Positions 1 through 12,600 of a stretch of DNA of 64,000 nt are shown here, one piece after another (the stretch's first letter is position 1; each line of letters begins with the position of its first letter). This stretch comes from Tetracladium setigerum (taxonomy: Eukaryota > Ascomycota > Leotiomycetes > Helotiales): positions 2,914,001 through 2,978,000 of the forward strand of contig PZJY01000003.1 of assembly GCA_031472005.1 (NCBI GenBank), given 5' to 3'. The translations under genes were made by a program, and so were the position numbers. A model generated the notes under the pieces. It saw only the letters and a program-made list of their open reading frames with translations. It made no database searches and was not told where the DNA came from.

Positions 1-1426
1 AAGAAAGTCGAACTTTCGGCTTAGGAAACTCACCTAGGCAAAGGCCATCATTCCTTTTTAATTTTTTTCTCTCGATAGCGGATCAATGATGCGCGCTGAG
101 AAGATGAAAGTGACGAAGCAGATAAAAAGAAGGGTCCCAGAAGGTTGGAAAAGCCAGTGAAAGGCGGCGAATTGGAGCTTGAAATGTCTCCATTTATTCG
201 CACGCCATCCGCTCGACGACAAAGAAGGCTACTACAGGTAAGGACTAAAGGTTGCTAAGCTTTGAGCTGTCGGGATGAGCGAGAGCGGGAGAGGGGCGAC
301 GACATCATCACCAATCTCCAAGTGGAAGAGTAGGAAGTACGAACGCGAAAGCAGAAGAACATGAAGAGAGATGGGGGCGCAAAGGGAAGGGGGAGGAATG
401 GCGAGCGTTGAGGAGGAGGAGGAGGCGGCGTCTCGTTGCAACCTGCTAGTGGCCTTATTGTTTGTTTCCTCTGTTTTTTATTGCCAAGAACTCTGTTGTT
501 GATGTTGTTTTTTCGTTTATTTCTTCGGAGATTACTGTAACTGAATGATGAGTTCCGTTCGAGGGTTCAAGTTGAGTTTTGTCGAGTCGTGGGATGACGG
601 AGCTCTCCCTCTTGACTAATCTTGGCTGGTCATGGAAGCCCGATCAAGCCACCATGTACCCAAGTACCGTAGATCATATTATCTCCGAACGCACACCTCG
701 ATGTTGTGGAATTCCGAATACCCAGATCGATCTTCTAGAAAGCTTGGCTTGCAGATAATAATCAAAATTGCTCTATTTTGATCTTAAGCAGTAAGAAATT
801 GTGCTAATCAAAGAAAAACGCATTGAAATGGTGGCTATCTAGTCTAGGTATCCATCTGTAGATACCTGCGAATGCAAACATTATTCTGATTCACAATCAA
901 AAATCATCAAGGGCAATATCACCTCTCCGCCTCTCACAAGATCAAGAGAAGCAGCACAAGACAAGATTGGGTTCAAGACTGGTTTGTATGTGTTTTTGGT
1001 ATTTCATGCTGGTCCGACCGGCCAGGACCTACCCTTCAGGCCTGCCAGTCAAAGCAACGTTTCTAAATCTACAAAAACCCCATATTTTCCTTCTCCATTT
1101 CGCCGCGAAGCGACAAGCGAAGGAGATTGGGGGTTTTATCGCGCATCATATCCATCATATCATTCAATCTCTAGGTATCTACTCTCCATGCATATCCCAC
1201 CATCCAAATAACTCCGGCGCTCGCAAGAAAAATAACAGTCGAATATGTGGGACTTTGTCCATGCTAGTTGTTGGTGAGGTGCCATTTCCGTGGAAATGCG
1301 CCAGCCAGATTTTTTCGCTCCTCCTTCAAATCCTTCAAATTGTACGTCCTTTTGACCCATACATTTTCCCCTCCCCTTATCCAACCATTTTCTCTCTTTT
1401 CTTCCTCCTCTCATGTTCATAGGTGT
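1..1426. other. Left-edge gene-free stretch
   Basis: No reading frame here has coding character. Those present are short, overlap on both strands and match no family I know. The segment 410-430 is a GGA-rich microsatellite. On the minus strand near 30-40 an AG|GTGAGT donor-like site is visible, which could be a 5'-UTR splice donor of a gene lying off the left edge, but this is only a guess. The right part (1380-1426) is the 3' flank of mex67. Confidence 0.5.
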
Positions 1427-3690
1427 TTAGCGCACCATCCAGGCTTCTGCGGGGAGTTTGTCCTATCATGGAGTTAGTATGAAATATAGAGGGCCTTTGA
1501 ACAATTAAAAGGAAACCTTACCTTATTCGCAGTGAAAGCCATGAAAGCCTTCTCCAAATCCCATCCAGTCTCGGTCAGGCAAAGAACCGCATATTCCACA
1601 GTCATGCCGGATCTCTCAACCAGTTGGATAGCAATTGCCTCTTGTCTCTGTTGCTCCGAGAGTTGAACTGATGAATTCATCATCTGTTGTGGTGGAGGCG
1701 CAAGCGCGATTGTAGGTGGTGCTTGCATCGGTGTGGGTTTGGCGAGCGGGCTATAAGATTTCAAAACCATCATATCGCTCACGACTCTAATTGGGTTGTT
1801 ACCTGGTGCACCAGGACCCAGGATGAATGTTCGTGAGAAGGATCGCATAGCTGGTCCGGTAGATTTTGCGGGATCAAGTGGTGGCTCCTCATATTCTCCG
1901 TGAACGATCAACATCAGACCATCTACACCTCCTGGGTTGACGCCTGATGGATCGGCAAGACCTGGCAAGGAATTGCACTCAATGATGTATTTGTCGGATG
2001 AGGTTTGTAGGTCTGGGTGGCGAGTAGCGGGAAGAAGAGACCAGAGCTCTTGAATCTGCTGGAGTCCTCGCTTTTGACGGGCCATACGGGTAGGGAGGTG
2101 GTTGATTTTTGTGAGATTGCGGGACTGTGGTGTATAGATTTGCCATGGTGGGATAGGGCCGGCGTTTTGCTTGCTGTGAGGAGCATTCATGTTGACCGAG
2201 ACTGAGACGAGGGACTCAGCGTCGTAGTATGTTGAGGCCAGCTGGGCCCGGTTGTTGTCGTAGAGAGGAAGGAATTGGCGTATGAAATTTTCACCGACTT
2301 GTGCAACATCTCTGAAGTCTGCATCCAGGATGGGAATTGGTAAAGACCGAGACTTCCGAGCCTCTTTTTCTGCGGTGATAATCTCCGGTGTTCTGAGCTG
2401 AACGTTGTTGATAATTTGAAGATTTGGATATCGTTTTAATATGTCATCCTTGAGAGTGGCGAGTTGCTGTTCGATAGGATTTCCCACGAGCATCAAATTC
2501 TCCAAGGATCTAAACTTGTGCTTCCAGGCATCGATTGATTTCAAGTCTGTAAGATTGTTTCTTGATAGATCCAAATTCTTGAGATCCGGGAATGTGCTGG
2601 CAAGTGAGAAGACGTCTGAAACGGTAGAGAGACCGTTGTCGGTCAGGGTGACGCTAAGAACTGCATCCAACTTGGCCTTTCGAGTCTCGAAAAGTCCGTC
2701 GCAGATGGCCATCAAAGCGGGAAAGATTTTTGAGGTGGTGGTTGAACCATTGAATACACCCATCTCTTTCAGGCCTGCATCGTTTGCAAGATTTGAGAGA
2801 TTGAGAAGCTTGAGCTCCCCATTGTATCGGTTGGCAAGGATCGCCTTGAGCTTCTCCTTGGTTTCTTCTGTTTTTGGGTTCGAAGCTGGCGGAGGAGAAA
2901 GTTTTGCGTCGATGGCTTTTAGAATATCGCTCGCAAGAGGTCCGATGGGCTTGAAGCTAAGTGGTGCTCCAGCGAAGGAGAAACCCTCCAAAGTCTCAAT
3001 TGTCATGATATCTTCCGGGCTGGCCGTGATCATGACAAGGGAGTCACTCTTGATTTGTGACTATGAATTGGTTAGTAAGATATAAGACCATCTGGTGTAG
3101 CAGTCGTGGATCATCATTGTTACAAGCGGGGGTTTCGATATCCAGCTCCGATGGAGAGATTGGCCTGATTCTAGTGTGATGGGACTATGCCATAAATCTG
3201 GTGATCTTTGTCCTTATTTTGAACATACCTTCTTGATTTTGACGGGCTTTGGCGATTTGGCGTTGGCCTTTCGTTCGATGAATTCGAGCAATGTCTGAAG
3301 ACCACCATCCGCATTCGAGGCGGCCTTACTCTGAGCAAGTCCATGGACTTCAAGAGTGGCTGTAAGTCGAGGGCGCGAGTTCACCACATTTGCTTGCTTT
3401 CCCCCAAGACCACGAGCAATTCCAGCTTGCGCTCTTGATCCATGTCTCGGTCCGCGAGGAGGAGCTCCACTTCCTCTGGCGCCGCCAACATTCGTCTTTG
3501 GGGAATCGATTCGTCCTCGCCCGGAACGGCGCTTCTCTCCTGCAGCATCCATGAGCAGATCCCCATCTCTGTCGATTCGGGGCGATTCTCCTGTTCTGCC
3601 ACGCTTCTGGATTCCACCGCGGCTAACACCTGCTCGCAGAGCAGGAGAACCATTGCGCGGACCGCGTGGAGGGTTGGAGACTCGATGCAT
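1427..3690 (-). CDS. mex67: mRNA export factor Mex67 (NXF/TAP family)
   Basis: Exons are 3229-3690, 1522-3060 and 1427-1462 on the complement, giving 678 residues. Both introns have GTATGT/GTAAGG donors and TACTAAC branch sites, and all phases are 0. The N-terminus is Arg/Gly/Pro-rich, as expected for an RNA-binding tail. Next comes a leucine-rich-repeat block (LKNLDLSRNNLTDLKSID, then LENLMLVGNPIEQQ), then an NTF2-like domain (FIRQFLPLYDNNRAQLASTY), which in the family pairs with Mtr2/p15. A C-terminal TAP-C/UBA-like domain (TVEYAVLCLTETGWDLEKAF) binds FG nucleoporins. The last twelve codons lie on a tiny third exon ending LPAEAWMVR, which a single-exon reading would miss. Known role of the family: carrying mRNPs through the nuclear pore. 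It is divergent from erv46. The coding region is intact. Confidence 0.95.
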
Positions 3691-4648
3691 GTTTGTTGGA
3701 TGAGGCTCTTTATTCCAAGGCTGGTCTTCGAAGAGGGCGGGGGATGATGAGAGGGGCGCGCTCAGCGCAAGTGCAAAATATTGCCAGAGGATGGCAGAGA
3801 GGTGGTGTTTGTGTCTGTATATTGAAAGAGAATTGTTGCAGAGTGAGCGAGCTTGCTGGTGAAGACCAAAAGAGTGTCGTGTTGTGAAGGTTTGGTGAAG
3901 AAAGATGAAGAGGAAATATCAGGTTGCAGAAGGCAGAGCAGGCGGGTACAAGAAGTACAAAGAAATGCGCCAGTCAAGACTTCCTGCGCAGTAGCCTTGC
4001 CAAGACGCCACTAGCCAATCAGGAAAGCTCCTAGCGTGGATGACTCAGAAAACGCACGTGATTAGTAAATGACTAATACCTGGTGACTGATGCCTGATTC
4101 TGAGCCTGACTTTCTGCGGAAAACAGCTGTTAATGGATCGTTGTTGCTCAACTTCCATGTTCTCACCTTAACTTTCCTCTCTGCCAAGTCATATTTTTTA
4201 TGTTTTTATTTTATTTCAATTTTTTTCTTTTCTTTTTTCCATTTCTATCGAAGTCTTCCCTTCTAGAAAAGAGCCCCTTCTAGCCCCCAGTGGTGCAGCC
4301 TCACCTCACCCCTCGGCAGCTGGGAGTTTGCATACCGGCGCCGACCTCTCAGATCCCTGCCCTGCATCTCCCAGGGACCGACCGCAACGCAGCGAATCAT
4401 GCCCCGACAAGATTAAAGCCAGATCGCTGAATATCCTCGACTGCTACAAGTTCGTCGCAACAACTTCTATCGTTCCACAGCCTACCGAGCTAGATCTCTC
4501 TTCGTCTTCCACGGTTGTGATTGCTGCTGTAATTGCATCCAGTTGGCTTCTTTTTGCTTCTTTCATGCATCTGTGAGAAGCTACTTTTTCCACCCCTTCA
4601 ATTCGCGTCCTTCGGGTCCAACAACCTTCCTTCCTTCCAACCCTCAAC
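3691..4648. promoter_or_regulatory. Divergent intergenic region, mex67 / erv46
   Basis: About 960 bp separate the two start codons, so both promoters must lie here. The strand leading into erv46 carries a long T/pyrimidine-rich tract at about 4188-4250, common just upstream of fungal transcription starts. TGACTCA-like sequence (TGACTCAG near 4040) could be a bZIP (AP-1/Gcn4 type) site, but that is only a pattern match. No gene was seen. Confidence 0.5.
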
Positions 4649-6134
4649 ATGCCCGCAAAATCGAGATTTACAAGGCTTGATGCCTTCACCAAAACTGTGG
4701 ACGAGGCGCGCGTGCGCACTACCTCTGGAGGCATTGTCACGATAGCTTCGTTGCTGATCGTTTTATACCTGGCGCTGGGAGAATGGGCAGATTACAGACG
4801 GATAGTCGTCCATCCCGAGCTGATTGTCGACAAGGCTCGCGGTACGTACCATTGAAGCATGCGGAAAAACTCCAGCTAATCAATTGGCTTGCAGCTGAGA
4901 AGATGGAGATCCATCTGAACATCACCTTCCCTAGGATTCCCTGTGAGCTTTTGACCCTAGATGTAATGGATGTGTCTGGGGAGCAACAGAGTGGTGTTAT
5001 GCACGGTGTCAGCAAGATCAGGCTGGCTCCTCAAGCTGAAGGAGGGCATATCATTGATATCAACGCTCTCGACTTGTAAGTGCATACGCAAATTGGCGGA
5101 AGAATATAAAATTGACCAGCACCAGACACAACCCCGCCGAAACTGCCCTTCACTTGGGAGACGACTACTGTGGAGGTTGCTATGGCGCAACTCCACCACC
5201 TGGCGCATCGAAGAAGGGATGTTGTAACACTTGCGAGGAAGTTCGAGAGGCATACGCCAGCGTTTCCTGGGCTTTCGGAAAGGGAGAAGGCGTGGAGCAA
5301 TGTGAGCGGGAACACTATGGCGAAAGACTCGACGAGCAGCGCAAAGAGGGATGCCGTATCGAGGGAGGCATTCGAGTTAACAAGGTCATTGGAAACTTCC
5401 ACATTGCTCCAGGACGCAGTTTCAGCAATGGCAACATGCACGTCCACGATCTCCAGAACTTTTTCGACACACCAATTGCAGGTGGTCACCCGTTCACGCA
5501 TACTATTCATCAACTTCGTTTCGGACCCCAATTGCCAGATGATGTCGCAAAGAAGATGGTTGGAAAGACCAACCCTTGGACTAGTCACCACATCAATCCT
5601 TTGGATGACACTCACCAAGAAACTTCCGAGGTGTCTTACAACTTCATGTATTTCGTCAAGGTCGTCTCGACATCTTATCTTCCTCTTGGCTGGGAGAAAC
5701 GTCAAGTAGGCATGGAGGATTACGATCACGACATGCACGGACTTGGAGGACACGGATACAAATTTGATGGCAGTGTCGAAACCCACCAGTACTCTGTTAC
5801 AAGCCATCGCAGAAGCTTGATGGGAGGTGACGCCGCTGCTGAAGGTCACAAGGAGACATTGCACGCTAAGGGAGGTATCCCAGGTGTATTCTTCTCCTAC
5901 GTAAGTTTTTCTCTCATTTTCCCTCTTATCACCACACAAAAAAACTAATATGTCAAACAGGACATCTCCCCAATGAAAGTCATCAACCGTGAAGAGCGCC
6001 CTAAATCTCTCGCAGGTTTCCTCACTGGACTTTGCGCTATCATCGGAGGTACATTGACCGTTGCAGCGGCCGTCGACCGCGGTGTGTATGAGGGCGCAGC
6101 GAAGTTGAGGAAGATTCAAGGAAAGAATTTGTAA
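4649..6134 (+). CDS. erv46: COPII vesicle cargo receptor Erv46 (ERGIC3 family)
   Basis: Exons are 4649-4841, 4895-5075, 5126-5900 and 5961-6134, giving 440 residues. The N-terminus (FTRLDAFTKTVDEARVRTTS) and the first membrane helix (about residues 30-50) are classic ERGIC. A Cys-rich luminal segment follows, with CGGCYGA and a GCCNTCEEVREAY motif. Near the C-terminus is the second helix (SLAGFLTGLCAIIGGTLTV). Family knowledge: Erv46 forms a complex with Erv41, cycles between ER and Golgi and retrieves ER proteins. The acceptor of intron 2 is ambiguous: I chose 5125 (50-nt intron, reading ALDLHNPAE). An AG at 5119 would add two residues and leave only a 44-nt intron. The 413-aa open frame on the opposite strand is a shadow. 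Intact. Confidence 0.95.
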
Positions 6135-7682
6135 ATATATCAAAGGAGTAGCAAGAAGAGTTGGTTGTTGAGAGCTAGCGGATGGAAGTTTCTTGCAAGT
6201 ATAGGTTTCGCATGGGATGGAGTTTTTTTGGTTTTTTTTCAAAGGGATTTTGAAATCTGGAACCAATACCAAAACGCTTTTTCTTTTTTGAGTTGCTGAT
6301 TATCCTGTCTTTCTACTTCAATTGTCACTGTCACGTCCAATATCTCTGTACTAAGTAGTTCTCAAAGAAGAATAACACCTGGATAGAGGTGGGCTTACTT
6401 TTAAAAGGATAACGATGGGTCAAGTCAAGTTCGAAAATCTTCTGCGTGTGATGAGAGGTGGGAGGTACGCCTCCTATTCTTTCTACGTCTTTTTGGTGAA
6501 ACTGTGTGGGGAGAATATTGGAAATATCGGAACTAAGTGAAGATCGAATGGAAGGGAAGGGAAGGGAAGGGGATTGATTATACAGCCTGTTTATGGTCAC
6601 TCAATACTTTAACATTTCGAAGTGAGGGCTATTCATACCCAGGATATCTACTTACCTACCTAGAGACCTAAGGTGCCTCTAACCTACCTGACTCAATGAA
6701 GTATCGGTATATCACTCACACTACTGCAGGGAAGGTAAAGTCACCATCCATCCATCCATTCTACCAGTCTACTGCTAGCTATCTGTCAAGACTCAGGACG
6801 GACGCCTTTCTTCCAAATCGTCCAAAAGGAACAGATAAGGATGGAATCGATGCATCTACCGTAAGACTCAAGGAAACTCAAGAACGTAATAAAAAGCCAT
6901 TCCCAGCACAGCACGATAAAGGAATGCTTCGCAATGAAATGAAATGCACTTTTAGATGCCCAATTTTCATTTCAAATGTTTCTTTTTTGTGGGATGTTGT
7001 TTTGAGCTTCTTTTTTCTCTTGATTGATTTGCATCGTTTCCTATCTGCCTCTCACATACACTACTTATAATACTAAATAATAATATCAAGCTTTTCTTTC
7101 CGTCCTCTCCACCACGCATAGGTAGAGCTTTTGAGCATATCTTTTCATCATACAACTAATAATCTCTTCCCTTCCATCCATCCATCCTCATCAAGACAGA
7201 TTCAAAACCCCTATCCCCTCCCCGCCCAGTTCCTTTCCTTTTCGTCCTCTCGTATGTAAAATTCATAATTATATCCAAGCCACCGATTCCACTCCACTTC
7301 CTCTTCGAAAAGTTGGTACGTAGGGAACACCAAACCAAAGGACGCCCCCAAAAATATACAAAAAACAAAGCTGCTAGCCTTGAAGAAGGCATGTACGACA
7401 TGCATCATCAATAATCAATTCCCTCTCCCCTCTCTTCCCTGTTCTCAACTTCCTCAAAAACACAGAAGTATACACAATAGAAACTAGGACACACACACAC
7501 ACACACAAGGGAATAAAAGGAAATCTGCAGATGATGGAGTGAGTGTAAACCCCCAAAAAAGCTGTCGCTGTAAAAATGTGAAAAAGAGACGATGGATGCC
7601 GCCATGAATACAAAAGAAGAAACTCCGGATATAAACGCCCCTGCTCCTCTCCCAAATTGTTTTGCATCCGATCCGAAATTCA
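6135..7682. other. Convergent 3' intergenic region
   Basis: This is the tail-to-tail region between erv46 and the receptor gene. It has no convincing gene and contains the simple repeats GGGAA (6549-6570) and an (AC)n tract (7489-7507). It presumably holds both 3' UTRs. Confidence 0.5.
7489..7507. repeat. (AC)n microsatellite
   Basis: Uninterrupted AC dinucleotide run of about nine units in the 3' flank of the receptor gene. Confidence 0.9.
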
Positions 7683-9628
7683 TCATATCTTATTCATAGA
7701 CAGCGGGTCCATGCCTGGGTAAAATTGTTGTTGCTGTTGTTCCCGCTGCGGCATGGCATGGCTAGCCTGCGAGTCCCAACTCTTCATCGTGCTATGCGGC
7801 GGTTTCGGCGACGAGAAACTCCTCGTGGGACTCTTGTACCTGGCCTCCCTGCCGAAATAATCTGGTGTTTCGCGACCACTTTTTGATGGGTACGCATTCG
7901 GATTCGCATTCGCATTCGGTGTGTTGGCGTTTGAGAGGGCCACTGGTGTTAGGGGTGAGATGGGTGTGATGCTGAATCCTTGAGGTGATTTGGAGTTGTT
8001 GTTATTGTTGTTATCGTTGTTTTGTTGCATGTTATCTCGATCGCGACTTAGCATTTCGTAGTTGCCTGCTTTTGGAATGTTTAACATACGGACGTCTGCT
8101 GAAACAAATTCGGTGTCGGCGTTTTTGCCGCGGATGAGTTCGAGCCAGCCGGTTACCATGGACCAGCGGCCGAGGAGGAGGAGACACCATAATCCATTCA
8201 TCTGGAAAGAAAAGTTAGCATTGGAGAAGCGTGAAATATGTGTGGGTGTGGGTGAGAATTTACGGATAGAAGAACCAGAACGGCCATAACTGTTGCCTCG
8301 TTGATTACTAGTGGTTTTGCTGCTGCGAGACACTTGTTCTTGTCTCCCCTGGTAGCAATCAAGCATGCAAGCCATGCTTGAGCCTTTAGTGGTTCGCGGC
8401 CCATGCTTGTCTCAATGTCGTCCATGTAGACAAACACAACGGCGAAGAAGATGACATCGGCGATGATAACTAGCACGACTGTTATGCCTCTCCATTGCAG
8501 TTCAATGACTCTTCGTACTCGTCGGTAGGCTTGACGAGGTGAGACGGTCGCTCTGGAACTTGGAGCATAAGATGGCAATCCAGAGCTGTTGGTTGTAGTC
8601 GCATCATCGCCTAGAGATGATAGATAGACTTTGATGCAGTATCCGAAAGTTGCGAATTGAATGATCAGGGTGATGCCTGCAAAGGTCAAGAGAGGAATCC
8701 AGAAATCAGCCATACCTAAGAATAAAGATTAGCATTTACCACAAGCCCAATAGATTAATGATAACATACTGTTTTTGTGGTTGATGTGGCACGTCTCTCC
8801 AAAACGGAAGGATACTCCACTGAAAATCATGGCAACCACCAAACCAATCCCAGGAATTGCCCATCCTCCAGCAAGAGCTCCCCACATGAAAGTCTTGCCA
8901 ATAACAACCTGCCAGCAAATCTGAAGATGGAGAGCCAGTGCTCTCATGAAAACCCACATTACACCTGCCCAGCCTCCCGCAAGTAAAAAGGCGCCGGAGA
9001 GAGCGCAGGTAGGACTCGTCTTCATTGAGTTGGGTGTAATGGCGTCGAAGCATTGCTCAGGCTTTGCTGCTAGAGGTATGATGAATCCCAACTTTTGGAC
9101 GAGTTAGCTTTTGAATTTCTTGGTACTCGTCCGGTCTCCATCTTCGCCTCAAGTAGGGTTTTGATTGACATGGCTGGGCGCAAAGGAAAACATCGAAAAG
9201 TGAAAATGGACTCACCCCCATCATCATTGTCGCTACCACCAAACAGATTGAAAGATAATGTCTCGCAGTCTTGTTCGCAGGCAAGAAAGCCCAGGAGGCT
9301 AACATGAAAACCTGACAGAGTAACCCCACTACATTAATCCAACTTGCTGCCTCCGTCATCGTATTGAAGTTGTCTGGGTATAGCCATGCCGTCGATGGGC
9401 ATGGAAGACAGCAGCTTTCTCCCAGCGCGTCCGAACAGAACCTCCCGGTAATAACTGGAAAGTTGTAAGCTTCTGAAGTCCAATTTGGTTGAATTGTGAG
9501 GGTCCGCAATGAAGCGGACAACTCAACAGGGCCAACGTACATCCCCCTCCATCTGGAAATGAAAGCTCCCTTAAAAATGGCGCCCGGCATAAGCCTTGAT
9601 TAATGGCTTGTGTGACATTTGAACTCAT
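7683..9628 (-). CDS. Frizzled/Smoothened-like seven-transmembrane receptor, fungal type
   Basis: Exons on the complement are 9541-9628, 9216-9454, 8770-9091, 8264-8715 and 7683-8201, giving 539 residues with every phase consistent. The start is fixed by the first exon, which reads into FPDGGG and joins FITGRFCSDA, restoring a Cys-containing extracellular leader followed by CCLPCPSTAWLYPDNF. Seven hydrophobic segments follow, starting with INVVGLLCQVFMLASWAFL and ending with MNGLWCLLLLGRWSM. The cytoplasmic tail is long and low in complexity (Asn-rich run, PNANANPN repeats, Gln run, many Ser-Pro). The domain is the Frizzled/Smoothened membrane region found in fungi and Dictyostelium. Fungi lack Wnt and Hedgehog, so the ligand is unknown. 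Intact, with no frameshift. Confidence 0.88.
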
Positions 9629-12600
9629 GATTGCTCTCCTTGTCGCCTCTTCCCTGGATAGGGTTTTCTACACAACGGTTTCCCCCAAACTTAAGATGCT
9701 GTCTTTCTTCGAGTCTTCGTTCAATCTTCGTTCCAGATTCTGACGCAAGACTTCCAAAATGTGGTTTCTATGTAGGCCACAGTTGCGCACTGGCACGGTA
9801 ATAATGCGCAATATAATAGAAACGGATGTTCCAATGTGGTTTCGGCGCGTTGTATGTGCGGCCCGTGAGAGAGTTGAATTCCAGAAAATTGTTTCAAGTG
9901 ACTAATGGTTGTACATGTACTCGACGTGCCACGAAGTGCCGAGATGTGACAGGACAGGAATTCGTCGGAAGGTGAATGAGAGATTGAGAAGTCGAAATGT
10001 TGCAAAAAGAGAGCAGTATGAGGGGACGGGGAAGGGTGAGACCATAAATGGAAAGCAAAAGTGGTTGGTAGGTGGTAGGCTCCGCATATACTACCAATTA
10101 TTTGCTGGGGAAGAGGCGACAGGGGACCTCATCCTGTCGACACTTGTGGATCATTCGTCGTTCCCCCTACCACTACGGAAAGACGCGAAAAGGACGACGA
10201 GCCCAGCAGCCAGGAGGCACAAAGATCCATGATCCATGACCCATGAAGCCTGAGAGTGAGAGGTGTGAAAATGTGATTGGGACATGCGAGAAGGGGAGTT
10301 GTCCACTTAGACTCGGAGGAGAAGTCTTGAAAGAGGCATGCTAAGGACAAGAGGTAACTGCTGTAGGTTTAGCTACCAGGTACAAAGACCACTCGCGCGC
10401 CATCGAACTTCATGCATGCATGGCAAGCCGGTCTTGGGTTTGGCCCTTGAAGCCCTTCCAGAAGCCGGACCTCGTCCTTTCCTGGGTCCAGGGGTAAGGC
10501 CGTTGGTGATCAATTTCCCCAAGGGGTCTTGGGCAGGTGGCTAAATCGGGGCGTAACACTCATAACGGCCGAGGAGAAGATTATTGAAAACGTGGGCTAG
10601 TCTGGAGAAGGAAACGTTAAATAAAAAAACGTTGGTGGTGGTGGTGTTTGTTGTTGTTGCTGTTCTTTGTCAACAACGACACAAGAAAAGAAAGTTCAAC
10701 CTATAGCAGAGCTGAACTGAACTTTGCAGAGCAAGGCAGAAAGGAAAACTGCTGTTGGTGAAGAGCTGACAACTGATCTGGCCATTTGTCCTATATCACA
10801 GGGCATTATTATCAAGATGGTTGGTCGAGTGCTCATTATCCACCACCGAATCAACTGGTCCAAAGCGAAAAAAGGGGAGTCTCCTCGCTTAGGGCGCAGC
10901 CGGAGTTTTGCCTGTCTACGTCTTTCCACTGGTTTGCAGACCCACGAAGTAGTACGAAATAGTCTGGTGAACAAATGCGACCATTTTCAAACATGGACTA
11001 GCCCAGGAGACTCCAAGCTTGCCACTGTTGTTGTTGGGAGGACACTCGGTGAGTGTGTTTTTGCCGACTGCGCTCTCATGACGGAATATGAGGAAAAGAT
11101 ATAGCAGTTGATGGGTTAAGATGTCCTTCATACTCTTGTTTTATCCAGCTCGCAAAGCACCTTCCTCGAATACAACTAGTCGGCAAGCATTGTACAGCAA
11201 AGGAAATTGGTACTGTACAGTAGTACATACAGAGAACATCTCTCCAAGCCTAGCTGCGGAAGGCGACACGGCACGGAAAGCGGCGCAAGTGGCAAACACT
11301 GAACCGATGAAGGCCTTCGGGACTTCCTCCTCTAGAATCATAGAATGCCATCGCTCAGTCAGCCATCCATTCAAAACTCTGTAACAATGTCGTCGTGTTG
11401 TCGAGTCACTGGAATCCACGGAATATGACCTGCGTCGGCGGCTGAGATCAACCTGGGCTGAGCTGTCTTCATGCGATATCAATTGGCACTGTCCGGACTT
11501 TCATGAAGCACAGTAGTGAAGTCACCTGGCTTTGGTACGCCAACCAAGTGCTCCAGACTCCAGATTCCAAAAAGGGCTGTAAGGCTCGTACCCTTGACAT
11601 GGTCTAGATGTCGATCATTGATTTTGACTTCATTTCATTTCACGATGCGGAGATTCGATAAAGTATGCGATAACTTATCGTACCCGTACTGTTATCTCCA
11701 GTACAGCATCATTCCTTGGAGATCTATTTCAGGCTTCACGTCACCTGTCATCGCGATGTCGTTAGGATCGAAGCTTTGGAACAATGAGCTGAAAGCCACT
11801 ATTTTCACGAAGAAGTAAAAATGTCAACGGATGACCACGAACGTTGGGTACCTAGGGCTGTGGAGGGTTTCACCACAGCTTCTGGCTGAACGCAGTGCTT
11901 CTGCGCAGCGAAGATCCCAACACAACATGTACCTACGACTTGAGTATCAGAACTACTGAACTTCCAATATTACAGCATATTCCTAGTAGCAGGCTGCTTG
12001 ACTATATTTCTCGTTGTCATCTCTTTTCTTCCATGCGTCATCTTCAGCTAGTTTAGTTGTTCCTTCCAAGCGTTAAAAAAACCTCCGTGCTGCTGCTACT
12101 GCAAGTCGTCGCTGGGAACTAGCAAATAGTACTTCGACGTACTAGGCATAAGTGCAAGCAATATTCGGTGAGAAATCCGAAGTGATCATACAGTCCTGTG
12201 AGTTCATCTGACTTTGTTTTTTAGTATTGCTGATGCTGAGCAATGTTCCTGATATCATGAAGAGATTTGCCGCTATTGTCGGGAGGTGAAATCACCAAGT
12301 TTCCACCCATTTCCTGGCGCATTCATGAGCAACATGTAACTGCGCGCAGGATTTCACGAGTAGGACGGGCGGAGATGCACATCTCAGCTTTCTATGAACC
12401 TATTGTTGGTCGTCTTCGCGTTCGTTTTAAGGCTGGAGAAGTCTTCTACGCCAGTCATTGCACAGACAGATGCTGCGTTGTGCTGGCAGTGACGGTGAAG
12501 GAAATGCAAAACTCAAAGTATTTCAGGAGCAGATATCCAATCCTTCGATCCTCTTTCTCTTTCCCTTTCGCAAAATACACATAATGTTAACCTCTAAGAG

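Noticed and set aside
5031..6272. 413-codon minus-strand frame
   Set aside because: It lies antisense to erv46, spans its introns, has no domain, and erv46 is unambiguous on the other strand.
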